Of a stretch of DNA of 64,000 nucleotides, positions 36,234-44,075 are shown in pieces. This DNA comes from Reyranella sp. (GTDB lineage Bacteria > Pseudomonadota > Alphaproteobacteria > Reyranellales > Reyranellaceae): NCBI RefSeq assembly GCF_004296935.1, contig NZ_SCVH01000145.1, positions 1 to 64,000 of the forward strand, read 5' to 3'. Each line of letters begins with the position of its first letter. Positions within the stretch are counted from its first letter, which is position 1. Made by a program: the position numbers and the translations under genes. The notes beneath the pieces were generated by a model. That model searched no databases, was not told where the DNA came from, and saw nothing but the letters and a program-made list of their open reading frames with translations.

Positions 36234-37207
36234 TCGGCCGCGATCCCGCGCTTGGCCACGACATCGGCCCAGCGGGTACGGTCGCGCGCCACGATCGCAC
36301 CGAGTTCGGCCGACGTCGAGGTTGCGGGGATCAGGCCCTGAGCTTCGAACGCCGCCTTGGCCTCCGGCGCGTTCAGGATGGCGGCGACTTCGCGGTTCAG
36401 GCGCGCGACGATCTCGGGCGGCGTGCCTTTGGGCAGGAAGAAGCCGTACCACATGTCGACGTCGACGCCATTCAGGCCGCTTTCGGCCAGGGTCGGCACG
36501 TCGGGCAGCTGCGGCAGGCGCTGGGGACTGCCAACGGCGATTGCCTTCAGCTTTCCGGCGCGAATGTGCTGGGCCGAGACATGGACCGGCAGGAACATGT
36601 AGCCGATCTGGCCACCCAGCAGATCCTGCACCGCGCCGGCCGTGCCCTTGTACGGCACATGCAGCAGCTCGATGCCGGCGGAGGTTTCGACCAGCGCCAT
36701 CGACAGATGATGCGGCGTGCCCACGCCGGGGCTGCCGTAGGTCAGGGTCTTGGGGGCCGCCTTTGCTGCCGCGATCAGCTCGGCCAGGGTGGTGGGCTTT
36801 TGATTGGGGTTTGCCACCAACACCAACGAACCCCAGGCGGTGAGGCCGAGCGGCACGAAGTCGGTCACCGGATCGTAGGGCAGGTTCTTGTAGAGGCTGG
36901 GGTTCATGACCAGCGTGTTGACCGACGACATCAGCGTGTGGCCGTCGGGCTTGGCGCGCGCGACCTGCTGGCTGCCGATATTGCCGCTGGCGCCGGCGAC
37001 GTTCTCGACCACCACCGGCTGACCGAGCTTGGCGGTCAACCGCTCCGCCACGAAGCGGGCGATGATGTCGGGGCCGGTGCCCGGGGTGAAGGGCACGATG
37101 ATCTTCACCGGCTGGTCGGGCCAGGCAAAGGCCGCCCTGACGAGGGCGGGGCCGGCCAGCAGGCCGGCGAGGAGGGGCAGGGTTTGGCGGCGACGCATGA
37201 CCACCAT
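36230..37207 (-). CDS. Bug/TctC-family tripartite tricarboxylate receptor
   Basis: A 325-residue periplasmic solute receptor of the Bug family, which binds carboxylates for TctAB-type transporters. The signal peptide covers about residues 1-29 ([19 protein letters not shown]). The mature start [19 protein letters not shown] is the family hallmark, followed by [19 protein letters not shown] and [16 protein letters not shown]. No TctA or TctB genes are nearby, as is common for orphan Bug proteins. The start could also be the ATG three codons downstream. It is co-transcribed with the FAD monooxygenase. Confidence 0.9.
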   Translation of the reverse strand: MVVMRRRQTLPLLAGLLAGPALVRAAFAWPDQPVKIIVPFTPGTGPDIIARFVAERLTAKLGQPVVVENVAGASGNIGSQQVARAKPDGHTLMSSVNTLVMNPSLYKNLPYDPVTDFVPLGLTAWGSLVLVANPNQKPTTLAELIAAAKAAPKTLTYGSPGVGTPHHLSMALVETSAGIELLHVPYKGTAGAVQDLLGGQIGYMFLPVHVSAQHIRAGKLKAIAVGSPQRLPQLPDVPTLAESGLNGVDVDMWYGFFLPKGTPPEIVARLNREVAAILNAPEAKAAFEAQGLIPATSTSAELGAIVARDRTRWADVVAKRGIAAE

Positions 37208-37249
37208 TCAATCAGCCTCTTCCGTCGCCGTCGATACAACTCCTACGGG

Positions 37250-37283
37250 TTTTACTTTCTGGATGTTCGTTCTATAATTGTTC
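37250..37283 (+). promoter_or_regulatory. comM promoter with overlapping LexA-type SOS box
   Basis: TTTTAC (37250-37255), 17 bases, then TATAAT (37273-37278) forms a good sigma-70 promoter ahead of comM. The -10 element lies inside GTTC-TATAATT-GTTC (37269-37283), an exact match to the alphaproteobacterial LexA box GTTC-N7-GTTC. LexA bound here would block the polymerase site directly, so comM is probably induced by DNA damage. A second GTTC abuts at 37265. Confidence 0.75.
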
Positions 37284-37303
37284 TCCGGAATCGGGAGAAT
37301 GCA

Positions 37304-38362
37304 ATGCAGGCAAAGGTGCGGACAGTGGCTTTCCAGGGCGTCGACGTCCTGCCGGTCGATGTGCAGGTGATGATCGCGCCGGGGACCGTCGCCTTCGCCA
37401 TGGTGGGCCTTGCCGACAAGGCGGTGGGCGAAAGCCGCGAGCGGGTGCGGGCGGCGCTCCGGGCCCTGGGTCTGGCGCTCCCGCCGCAGCGCATCTCGGT
37501 CAATCTGTCACCGGCCGACCTTGCCAAGGAGGGCAGCCATTACGACCTGCCGATTGCGCTGGCGCTGCTCGCTGCCATGGGCGTGCTCACCCGCGAGTGC
37601 CTGGAAGATTTCGTCGTGCTGGGCGAACTGGCGCTCGACGGATCGCTGAGCCGCGTGCCCGGCGTGCTGCCGGCGGCGATCGCCGCCGCCTCGTCCGGGC
37701 GTGGCCTGATCTGCCCCGCGGTGTGTGGTGGAGAGGCGGCGTGGGGTGGTTTCGAATCCGACGACTCCGACCGGCCCACCATCGTGGCGGCGCCCTCGCT
37801 GCTCGCCTTGATCAATCACCTGCGGGGCCAACAGACCCTGCCGGCGCCGGAGGCGCTGGTCGCCGACGATCGGGTCGTCTATCCCGACCTCGCCGAGATC
37901 AAGGGCCAGGAAAGCGCCAAGCGGGTGCTGGAAGTCGCGGCGGCTGGCGGCCACAACCTCTTGATGATCGGCCCGCCGGGCTCGGGCAAGTCGATGCTGG
38001 CGGCGCGTCTGCCGGGCCTGCTGCCGCCGCTCGAACCGGATGAAGCGCTGGAGGCGTCGATGGTGCGGTCGCTGGCGGGCGACCTGGCCGAGGGCAAGCT
38101 GAGCCGTCGCCGCACTTTCCGCGATCCTCATCATTCCGCGACCTTGCAGGCGCTGATCGGCGGCGGCCAGCGCGTGCGCCCCGGCGAGGTGTCATTGGCT
38201 CATCACGGCGTGCTGTTCCTGGATGAATTGCCGGAGTTCAGCCGCGCCACTTTGGAGGCGCTGCGTCAGCCGCTGGAGTCGGGCCGCGTGACCGTGGCGC
38301 GGGCGTCGGCGCACGTCACCTATCCGGCGCGCTTCCAGCTGGTGGCGGCGATGAATCCCTGA
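37304..38362 (+). pseudogene. comM: comM (YifB, Mg-chelatase-like AAA+ helicase), truncated by island insertion
   Basis: The 5' two thirds of comM, the branch-migration helicase that aids integration of incoming DNA during natural transformation. It has 352 codons against about 500 normally. The N-terminal lon-like domain is intact, as are Walker A ([10 protein letters not shown] near residue 227) and Walker B ([10 protein letters not shown]). The sequence runs normally to FQLVAAMNP and then hits TGA where CPCG should follow, so the zinc-finger insert and C-terminal ATPase parts are missing. The cause is the island whose integrase begins just downstream. A ribosome site GGGAGA precedes the ATG by five bases. 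The missing 3' part should lie beyond the right island end. Confidence 0.92.
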
Positions 38363-39839
38363 TACTGCGGAGCCTATTTGCCGCGGTTTCAATCGAAGGT
38401 TCGTATAGAAACGAGATATCTATATCTTCTTGAGCGATAACGATTTTTTCCGTTATCGCTTCCACAATGCTCCGCTTCTCCCCGAAGGGGAGAAGCGGCC
38501 ATCGGTCGTAGAGGTTGGTGGCGGCACTGCGTACTTCAGCCTCAGATAGCTGACTGATTTTCAGGACGTCTATGGATGCCTGAAGGGCGGGAAGCTCCTG
38601 ATCAATCTGCTCAAGGCGCTGGGTCAGCGGACGGTATCTCGTCCCGAAATCTTCCTTCTCAATTTCCTTCGACATGTAGAGTTCGTAGGCACGCTCGCGA
38701 TCGGCCGAGACTTTCTCCCGTTCGGCCGAGAGGACTTCGAGAAGCCGCTGCTTCTCCCCAAGGGTTTCATTCGCAGCTGCGAGATGCTTCTCGACCTCCC
38801 CAGGTGCCACAGCCAAGGCCCGTAGCTGCTCGTGGTAGACGCCTTCAAGGTCAACGATGGGGATCTTGGTCTTCTTGCACCCATAGCAGACGTACCGGCT
38901 CTTGTTGCTTGAGGTGACGTACATCTTCCCGCCGCAGCCGCAGAAGGCGTATCCGGCGAACAGATGGACAGTTTTCTTGGCCGGCTTCTTGTACTTGCTG
39001 CGGGAGCCATCCAGGAGGGCTTGGCAGGTGTCCCAGAGCTCCTCAGACACGATCGGCTCAACTTGGTGGTACACCCACTCGCTTTCAGGTTTGCGGACTA
39101 TCGGCTTGCTCTTGCCCACGTTCCTGGTGGAGTTGGCGATCCGGATACCCTTGGCCGTGGGGTCCCTAAGCAGGCGGGTGACGGTGGTCATGGAAAAAGT
39201 GCCGCCGCCCCGGGTGCGGTACCCGCGGTCGTTCAGGATGCGGGCTACCGTCTTCTTGCGGCCGTGCTCCTGGTACAGCTCATACAGAAGGCGGCGGACG
39301 GGCGCCTCCTTCTCGTCTGGGACGAGCTTGCCGTCCCGCCAGACGTAGCCGAACGGAGAGGACCCGCCGAGGGGCTTCCCGAGCTTGGCGCGGATCGGAA
39401 CGGACGCTTGGACGCGGGAGGCGATCTCCGCTCGCTCAAACTCGGCAAGGGCGCCTATCATGACAAAGAGGAAGCGACCTGCGGGCGAGCTGGTGTCCAG
39501 GCTCTCGTCCAGGGAGATAAGGTCCGCATCGTGCTTCTTGAAGTAGTCCGCAAACTCAAGAAGCTCCTTCGTATTGCGAGCCAGGCGAGCGAGCTTTGAA
39601 AAGACGAGGCCGGTGATCTTGCCGCGCTTTACGTCCGCGAGCATCCGCTTGGCCTCGGGATGCTCGATGACGGACTTTCCGCTTACAGCGTCGAGCCGGT
39701 ACACCTCGCAGACGGTCCAGCCTTTCGCCTCAGCATAGAGGCGGGCTCGACGCTCATGGTGCTCGGGACTATCCGACTGCACCTGCATCTCCGTGGAGAC
39801 GCGAATCCAGATGCCTACGGTCTTGGTTGACTGCTGCAC
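38316..39839 (-). CDS. Large serine integrase of the island
   Basis: A 507-residue large serine recombinase that would insert and excise the island. The catalytic domain starts with [11 protein letters not shown], with the nucleophile serine at about residue 15, and continues with [14 protein letters not shown] and [22 protein letters not shown]. The recombinase domain follows ([15 protein letters not shown] onward), then a zinc ribbon (CGCGGK and CYGCKK) with a coiled coil ([19 protein letters not shown]). The GTG start is preferred over an ATG 35 codons upstream because it has GGGAGAAAG before it and begins just ahead of the catalytic strand. About the last 15 codons, including the stop, lie in host comM sequence. 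Confidence 0.9.
   Translation of the reverse strand: MQQSTKTVGIWIRVSTEMQVQSDSPEHHERRARLYAEAKGWTVCEVYRLDAVSGKSVIEHPEAKRMLADVKRGKITGLVFSKLARLARNTKELLEFADYFKKHDADLISLDESLDTSSPAGRFLFVMIGALAEFERAEIASRVQASVPIRAKLGKPLGGSSPFGYVWRDGKLVPDEKEAPVRRLLYELYQEHGRKKTVARILNDRGYRTRGGGTFSMTTVTRLLRDPTAKGIRIANSTRNVGKSKPIVRKPESEWVYHQVEPIVSEELWDTCQALLDGSRSKYKKPAKKTVHLFAGYAFCGCGGKMYVTSSNKSRYVCYGCKKTKIPIVDLEGVYHEQLRALAVAPGEVEKHLAAANETLGEKQRLLEVLSAEREKVSADRERAYELYMSKEIEKEDFGTRYRPLTQRLEQIDQELPALQASIDVLKISQLSEAEVRSAATNLYDRWPLLPFGEKRSIVEAITEKIVIAQEDIDISFLYEPSIETAANRLRSIRDSSPPPAGSAPDR
38340..38395. other. Left attachment junction (attL) of the island in comM
   Basis: Host comM sequence runs to GCGATGAATCCCTG (ending at 38364); the uninterrupted gene would continue with codons for Pro-Cys-Gly. 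The DNA instead reads ATACTGCGGAGCC and goes into the AT-richer island. The exact crossover dinucleotide cannot be fixed without the empty site, because CCCTG and TGCGG are both compatible with the native codons. The junction lies inside the 3' end of the integrase gene. Confidence 0.75.
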
Positions 39840-39999
39840 GGTCTTTCTCCCGCGGATTTGGACGCTCCGAAATAGGCGCCTTGCGCTACACGCGCCAATA
39901 ACCACCGGTTGCAAAGTATGCGGACAAGGGGGAGAACGTGGCAATCCCGATTCGTAGGGATGACTAGGCGGTTCAGCCCAACGCGAATGGAGGGATTAC

Positions 40000-40329
40000 A
40001 TGGCCAAGGGCGCGGGGAGCTTCGGCTCCAGCACGGTCAAAAAAGTGGCCGCTAGCAAGGTGTACAAGCTTGTCCGGAAAGACATTCGGACGTTCCTGGG
40101 GAGTAATCCGCCGCCGCGGACGCCGGTGCGTCTGTTGCGCAGCGAGCTCTGGGATGAGATCGCGCTCCTGTGTGAACGCTGGTACCGGCGGGGATGCCGG
40201 CGAGGTTTCATGGAAACGAGAGACCACTTCAAGAGCACGGGGAAAATGCCCAAGCACCTCCGCTATGAATACATGACAAAGGAGTTCTTCCATAAACGCG
40301 CCCGGACGGGAACAGTGACCAAAAAGTAG
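40000..40329 (+). CDS. Small basic protein of unknown function
   Basis: A 109-residue basic protein (many Lys and Arg: VKKVAASKVYKLVRKDIR near the start, FFHKRARTGTVTKK at the end) with GGAGGG nine bases before the ATG. I recognise no domain. The middle, ELWDEIALLCERWYRRGCRR, is predicted helical. It is divergent from the integrase gene and ends at a strong hairpin shared with ArdC. Its charge would suit a DNA-binding accessory such as a recombination directionality factor, often encoded by the integrase, but nothing beyond size, charge and position supports that. Confidence 0.6.
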   Translation: MAKGAGSFGSSTVKKVAASKVYKLVRKDIRTFLGSNPPPRTPVRLLRSELWDEIALLCERWYRRGCRRGFMETRDHFKSTGKMPKHLRYEYMTKEFFHKRARTGTVTKK

Positions 40330-40357
40330 AAGCCGCCCACTCACGTGTGGGCGGCTT
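40330..40357. terminator. Two-way hairpin terminator
   Basis: Arms AAGCCGCCCAC (40330-40340) and its complement (40347-40357) with a six-base loop lie between the convergent small gene and ardC. There are A residues on the left, so U-runs would follow for the minus-strand transcript. The same stem core recurs at 53334. Confidence 0.75.
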
Positions 40358-40367
40358 GGAGTTCTGG

Positions 40368-41252
40368 TTAGTTGGCGAGAAGCCAACCCACTGCTTCATT
40401 AGCCTTCGTAGCGGCCGTGAAGATCGCTCGCTTGTCTCCTTTGAGCACTTCCAGCCATTCGCCGATGTACGCGGCGTGGTCCTTCCTGGGTATGTGCAGG
40501 ACGAAGAACTCCGCACATAGATAGGCCGCGCCAAGCTCCGCGATGAGCTCCTCCATGGCGTAGTCATGAGTACCGAAGCGAGTCGTGAGGTTGCGGGCCA
40601 GTCTGCACCAGTGGCCGGTCCAATGAATGAGCTCATGGAACATCGTGGAGTAATACGTCTCGGTGGCCGTACTAGTGTCTGAGCCCTTAAACCAGCCTTT
40701 GTGCGGGACCGTTATGCAGTCCCGCGCCGGCCAGTAAGCGGCGCTTTCGCCGAATCGTATGTCCGCGCCGGTAGCAGCGATGAAATTCTCGATCACTTCA
40801 TGCGGAGCAACCGCACTCTGCAGCGAGACGCCTGGCTCCTCCCATCCATCCACCTGGGCCGCATTGAAGACGAAGTACGCTCTGGCAAGCAGCCGGTAGT
40901 CTTCGATCGGCTCGCCGGAGTTGGCGTCCTCGGCTTTCACCGGAACCTTTTTGTAGTAGACGATCATCGTCGCCTTCTCGCCCTTGCGTACCTGGGCGCC
41001 AAGGTCGTTCCACTGCCGGTAGGTTGCCCAGTGGTACGAGACGAACCTCCGGTTTCGAGCCGCAGCCCACAGCACCAAGGTATTGATGCCGCGATAAGCA
41101 TCGCCGGTATAGGCGTTGCGCGGCCGGCCGGAGGCCATGCCGTGCCAAGGCATTATGAATTTGCCCGCGCCGGCTTCGATTGCCCGGACGATCTCGTCCG
41201 TCACGCGCTGGTAGAGGTCGAGGCGTGTCGCCTCGGAAAGAACATCTGTCAT
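40368..41252 (-). CDS. ArdC-like antirestriction protein with zincin domain
   Basis: A 294-residue ArdC/DUF1738 protein, which protects incoming single-stranded DNA from host restriction. The N-terminal ssDNA-binding domain holds FIMPWHGMASGRPRNAYTGD and YRGINTLVLWAAA. The C-terminal metallopeptidase domain has HELIHWTGH at residues 206-214, with a later acidic ligand expected in YAMEELIAELGAAYL. Both domains are complete, as in plasmid ArdC. ArdC commonly travels on conjugative elements, which fits the island. Its leader can form a hairpin that includes the ribosome site. Confidence 0.9.
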   Translation of the reverse strand: MTDVLSEATRLDLYQRVTDEIVRAIEAGAGKFIMPWHGMASGRPRNAYTGDAYRGINTLVLWAAARNRRFVSYHWATYRQWNDLGAQVRKGEKATMIVYYKKVPVKAEDANSGEPIEDYRLLARAYFVFNAAQVDGWEEPGVSLQSAVAPHEVIENFIAATGADIRFGESAAYWPARDCITVPHKGWFKGSDTSTATETYYSTMFHELIHWTGHWCRLARNLTTRFGTHDYAMEELIAELGAAYLCAEFFVLHIPRKDHAAYIGEWLEVLKGDKRAIFTAATKANEAVGWLLAN

Positions 41253-41258
41253 GGTGGA

Positions 41259-41299
41259 TCTCCGAAGGTTGGGGCCGCTTGGGCACCAACTCTCGGAGA
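41259..41299 (-). promoter_or_regulatory. Leader hairpin covering the ardC ribosome site
   Basis: In the ardC transcript TCTCCGAGAGTTGG (41299-41286) can pair with CCAACCTTCGGAGA (41272-41259), 12 of 14 positions, across a 13-base loop. The second arm contains CGGAGA, the ribosome binding site six bases before the ATG. Folding would hide it, giving translational control. Confidence 0.5.
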
Positions 41300-41311
41300 C
41301 ACGAGCTGCCG

Positions 41312-41833
41312 CTACGGAGGCTCCTCCGCAGGCACGAATGCGTAGTGCGTGAGCGCAAGTGCAGCGGCATCAAACAATGAGAGCCGCTGATCCTCAGTCT
41401 GCCAGAGCTTGCGGATGGGCGGCTTGCGGTGTGCAAGGGCCGGGATGTAGGTGGCTATCGCGTGCGCGATCTCGTAGCGGGTGATGGCACCAGCTTCCCG
41501 GAAGGTGTCCTGCACGCGCTGGCGCGAGTACCGCGCGAGCGTGAGATTTTCCGCTTCGCAATGCGCCACGATCAGCGCGTGGAGACGCTTGAGTCGCTCG
41601 GACTTGTTGGATGTGTTCGGATCGAACGCCTCAAGCACGATCGTATCCGGACGTAATGATTTGCAGAGCTGCGCCACGATCTCAAGGCATCGTGCATTCG
41701 CATTCTTGCTTTGGCCACGGACGCGCTTGATGCCCCAGTCAACCGGGGACAGCGGCGCCTGGAAGAGCGTGTATGCGATACCTTTTGCCGTGGGGTAGAT
41801 CGCGAGCACCAACTCATCGTATTGGCGGCTCAT
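41312..41833 (-). CDS. RuvC/RNase-H-fold-like protein with altered first active-site residue
   Basis: A 173-residue protein that resembles the RuvC resolvase fold by pattern: a first strand ELVLAIYPTAKGIAYTLF (where RuvC has LGIDPG), a mid strand DTIVLEAFDP with an acidic residue at its end, and a C-terminal SLFDAAALALTHYAF like the last RuvC helix with its aspartate. If this is right, the first catalytic Asp is replaced by Tyr. It is coupled by ATGA to the upstream Xre gene. I am not certain of the family; an inactive or structure-specific DNA-binding role is possible. Confidence 0.4.
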   Translation of the reverse strand: MSRQYDELVLAIYPTAKGIAYTLFQAPLSPVDWGIKRVRGQSKNANARCLEIVAQLCKSLRPDTIVLEAFDPNTSNKSERLKRLHALIVAHCEAENLTLARYSRQRVQDTFREAGAITRYEIAHAIATYIPALAHRKPPIRKLWQTEDQRLSLFDAAALALTHYAFVPAEEPP

Positions 41834-42183
41834 TTTCCGCGGGTGCGCACGCGATCAGCCGCGCGGGCGAGGATAGCTTCAAAGAAGGCTTGGCGGCGAA
41901 CTCCCGCCTCGGAGGTGTCCTTCTCGGCCTTTTGATGCAGCTTATAAGCGTTACGCAGCACCGCCTCTTCGACCTCGGCAACCAGGCCAGGGAAAAGCTC
42001 CTCCGGCAAGAGGCCGAAGATGAGCCCATAGGCTAGGATTTCCCGTGCGTTGGGCTGGCGCAAGCTGCGCTCAACGCGCGAGACCCGGTTGTGCCCGGTG
42101 TGCGGGATGAGCGCCCGGAAATCCTTCTGATGAAGTCCCCACTTCAAACGATGAGCACGCAGCAAACAACTGACCTTGTTCAT
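41830..42183 (-). CDS. Xre-type helix-turn-helix regulator
   Basis: A 117-residue regulator. The N-terminal HTH is LRAHRLKWGLHQKDFRALIPHTG followed by the recognition helix HNRVSRVERSLRQPN, an Xre/Cro arrangement. The C-terminal half is helical and charged (VAEVEEAVLRNAYKLHQKAEKD). The start MNKVSCLLRA gives the usual short lead into the HTH. The stop overlaps the RuvC-like gene start (ATGA), so the two are co-expressed. The 250 bases upstream hold long inverted repeats that could be its operator. Confidence 0.75.
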   Translation of the reverse strand: MNKVSCLLRAHRLKWGLHQKDFRALIPHTGHNRVSRVERSLRQPNAREILAYGLIFGLLPEELFPGLVAEVEEAVLRNAYKLHQKAEKDTSEAGVRRQAFFEAILARAADRVRTRGK

Positions 42184-42294
42184 GATGTTCTTGCTGGCGA
42201 GAGGAGTTAAGAGGCCCTCGCCGCATGCAAACATCATGACGCTGCGCAAGCGTATCGCTAAGGAGGCACAATCCACACCTTGTGGCAGGTCCCG

Positions 42295-42425
42295 GGGAGT
42301 TAGGGACTTAGGGAGGAACGTACGGGTATCTCGTGTCTCGCAACGCTTGGAGCAATTGGGCTCGAACGCACAACGGGCGTCCCTTGTGGGCGCCCGTTGT
42401 GTTTCTCCCTTTCTCCCTAACTCCC
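42295..42425. repeat. Inverted repeats and hairpin between Xre and ATPase genes
   Basis: GGGAGTTAGGGA (42295-42306) is exactly inverted at 42414-42425, and flanking bases extend the match imperfectly to about 24 bases. Within the left arm TTAGGGA occurs twice in tandem. Inside lies an 11-bp hairpin, CACAACGGGCG (42369-42379) with 42391-42401, followed by a T-rich tract on the plus strand. This could be an operator, an attachment or replication-related site, or a terminator for the ATPase gene. Confidence 0.55.
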
Positions 42426-42436
42426 TCGACATCGAT

Positions 42437-43795
42437 TTATGCAGAGTTTTTCCCCTCGCTATCCCCAATGCCGTATCTCGCGAAGAGCGCGGCCAGTCTC
42501 GTTTGATCTTTGAGCGAGACGGCAATCACGCCGCCGGTCTTATAGAGTGGCAAGCCAAGCCGATTGCGCAGCACGCCGCCAAGAAAGCGGTTGGTGATGG
42601 TACGCTCGTACTCGCCACCGAAGCGCTCGCCGAAGGCGGACACGATTTCCTGAAGCGGCAGAGACGGCCGATCGGCGGAGCCGGTCGCTGCAGCGATAAT
42701 CGCGAGCAACTGGCCTTCAGTGGAACCGGTACGATCCGATACCACGCCCTCCTGGACGTAAGCGGCGTAGCTGCGGATGGCGGTCCGGGCCTCCTCGGTT
42801 GGTGCCACGGACAGGAGGGGCAGCAGTATCTGATTCATCCGAGGTTCGAGCGCCGGATCTACCAAAGACGGGTCTATGCAGACCCTTCCGCGTTCTCTGA
42901 GACGAAACATCAGGAGCTTGCAGCGTAGTGCGTGCGCTTCGGCTTCCTGGTCCTCCGGCAGGCTGATGGGAATATCCGCGCGCAGGGTTTGCCCGGACAT
43001 CTCCTCCGTGAGGAAGCGGCTCTCAAGAGCGCGGTCTTCATACGAGCCGCGCATACCTACGATCTTCGGGCCGTACACGGAGAACGCCCGCGGCTCGAAC
43101 TCCTTGCTCGCGGTTACCTGCGTCCTTAGGACGGAGAAGCCCTTCACGTTGCCGTTATTGAGAATCTTCACGAGCTCGGCTTTCTCATCTGTGAAGCGGA
43201 AGTCTGCTTCGTCGAAGATGAGGGTGCCTTTGAAGGTGTCCAAGGTGTGGAAGATCGGCGAGACGGTGGAAGCACCGCTCGCAAAGAAGCCCTTGTATGC
43301 GATGCTACCAAACACGATGAGCGCACGGGTCTTGCCGGAGCCGTAGTCCCCGCGGAAACGGAGGTATGGCAACTCGTTGAAGGCGTCATAGACCCAGGAG
43401 AGCAGGGTGTATGAGACAGCGATCTTGAGAAACGCTGGCGAGAGTGCGAGGTAGCGGTCTGCGTATTGCTCGATCTCAGTGAACAATTCTTCGACGGAGC
43501 CGTACTCTTGGGGCACGCCGGGAAGGCGGACCGCTCGGTGCTTGAGGAGATTGTGCGCTGCCGGTACAGGCACGTGGCGGACCCCATCGTAGGTCCAGTC
43601 CGCTCCTACGTCGAAGGAACCGTCCCGCGCGACCACCAACGCGGTTGGCTGGTCTGGCGCTTCTTGGATGATCTCAACAAGCGTGCCGTCTAGGCAGGCC
43701 ATCGACACAACGCGTATTGGCTTCCGTACCTGCTTGTCCTTCATTCGAGTCACGGTACCTGCGGAAGACTTGTGGCCGCAGGTGGCACAAATCAC
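42437..43795 (-). CDS. P-loop ATPase of unknown function
   Basis: A 452-residue protein with a clear ATPase core: Walker A RGDYGSGKTR (residues 148-157) and Walker B LIFDEADF (192-199), then a sensor-like segment VKGFSVLRTQ and an arginine-rich RGSYEDRALESRFL. A CATCGHK motif at the N-terminus may bind metal. The C-terminal third looks like a winged-helix region. The layout recalls helicase or primase-helicase proteins of plasmids and phages, but no primase motif is visible. Residue changes around the P-loop do not match a family I can name. It is divergent from the small gene at 43854. Confidence 0.6.
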   Translation of the reverse strand: MICATCGHKSSAGTVTRMKDKQVRKPIRVVSMACLDGTLVEIIQEAPDQPTALVVARDGSFDVGADWTYDGVRHVPVPAAHNLLKHRAVRLPGVPQEYGSVEELFTEIEQYADRYLALSPAFLKIAVSYTLLSWVYDAFNELPYLRFRGDYGSGKTRALIVFGSIAYKGFFASGASTVSPIFHTLDTFKGTLIFDEADFRFTDEKAELVKILNNGNVKGFSVLRTQVTASKEFEPRAFSVYGPKIVGMRGSYEDRALESRFLTEEMSGQTLRADIPISLPEDQEAEAHALRCKLLMFRLRERGRVCIDPSLVDPALEPRMNQILLPLLSVAPTEEARTAIRSYAAYVQEGVVSDRTGSTEGQLLAIIAAATGSADRPSLPLQEIVSAFGERFGGEYERTITNRFLGGVLRNRLGLPLYKTGGVIAVSLKDQTRLAALFARYGIGDSEGKNSA

Positions 43796-43853
43796 CGAAG
43801 CGGTGTGAAAGACCTCCTGCAGTTGGCCAACGGCGGATCATAGGATGGGCTCA

Positions 43854-44075
43854 ATGCAGATCGATGAGCCCTACATCCCTCCGTTCATCCGGCGGCTGAT
43901 GCCGAGCGCTTCTGAACAGGATCTCCTTCGGGCAACCAATAATTTGCGCCGCTACCTCAGTGTGATGTACCGGCTCTTCCGTGAACTCGAAGTCGAGCAG
44001 GCTAGGGCCGATTCGCACCGGCCGATGCTCGATGATAGATTCCAGTCAGGTGGCGATAACCCACCTTCGCAATGA
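43854..44075 (+). CDS. Small protein coupled to the second recombinase
   Basis: A 73-residue protein (MQIDEPYIPPFIRRLMPSAS at the start, a helical LRRYLSVMYRLFRELEVEQA in the middle). Its stop overlaps the recombinase ATG (ATGA), which supports it being a real coupled gene. No domain is recognised. Small helical proteins encoded just before serine recombinases can be cofactors, but that is speculation. An ATG nine bases upstream is an alternative start. Confidence 0.55.
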   Translation: MQIDEPYIPPFIRRLMPSASEQDLLRATNNLRRYLSVMYRLFRELEVEQARADSHRPMLDDRFQSGGDNPPSQ

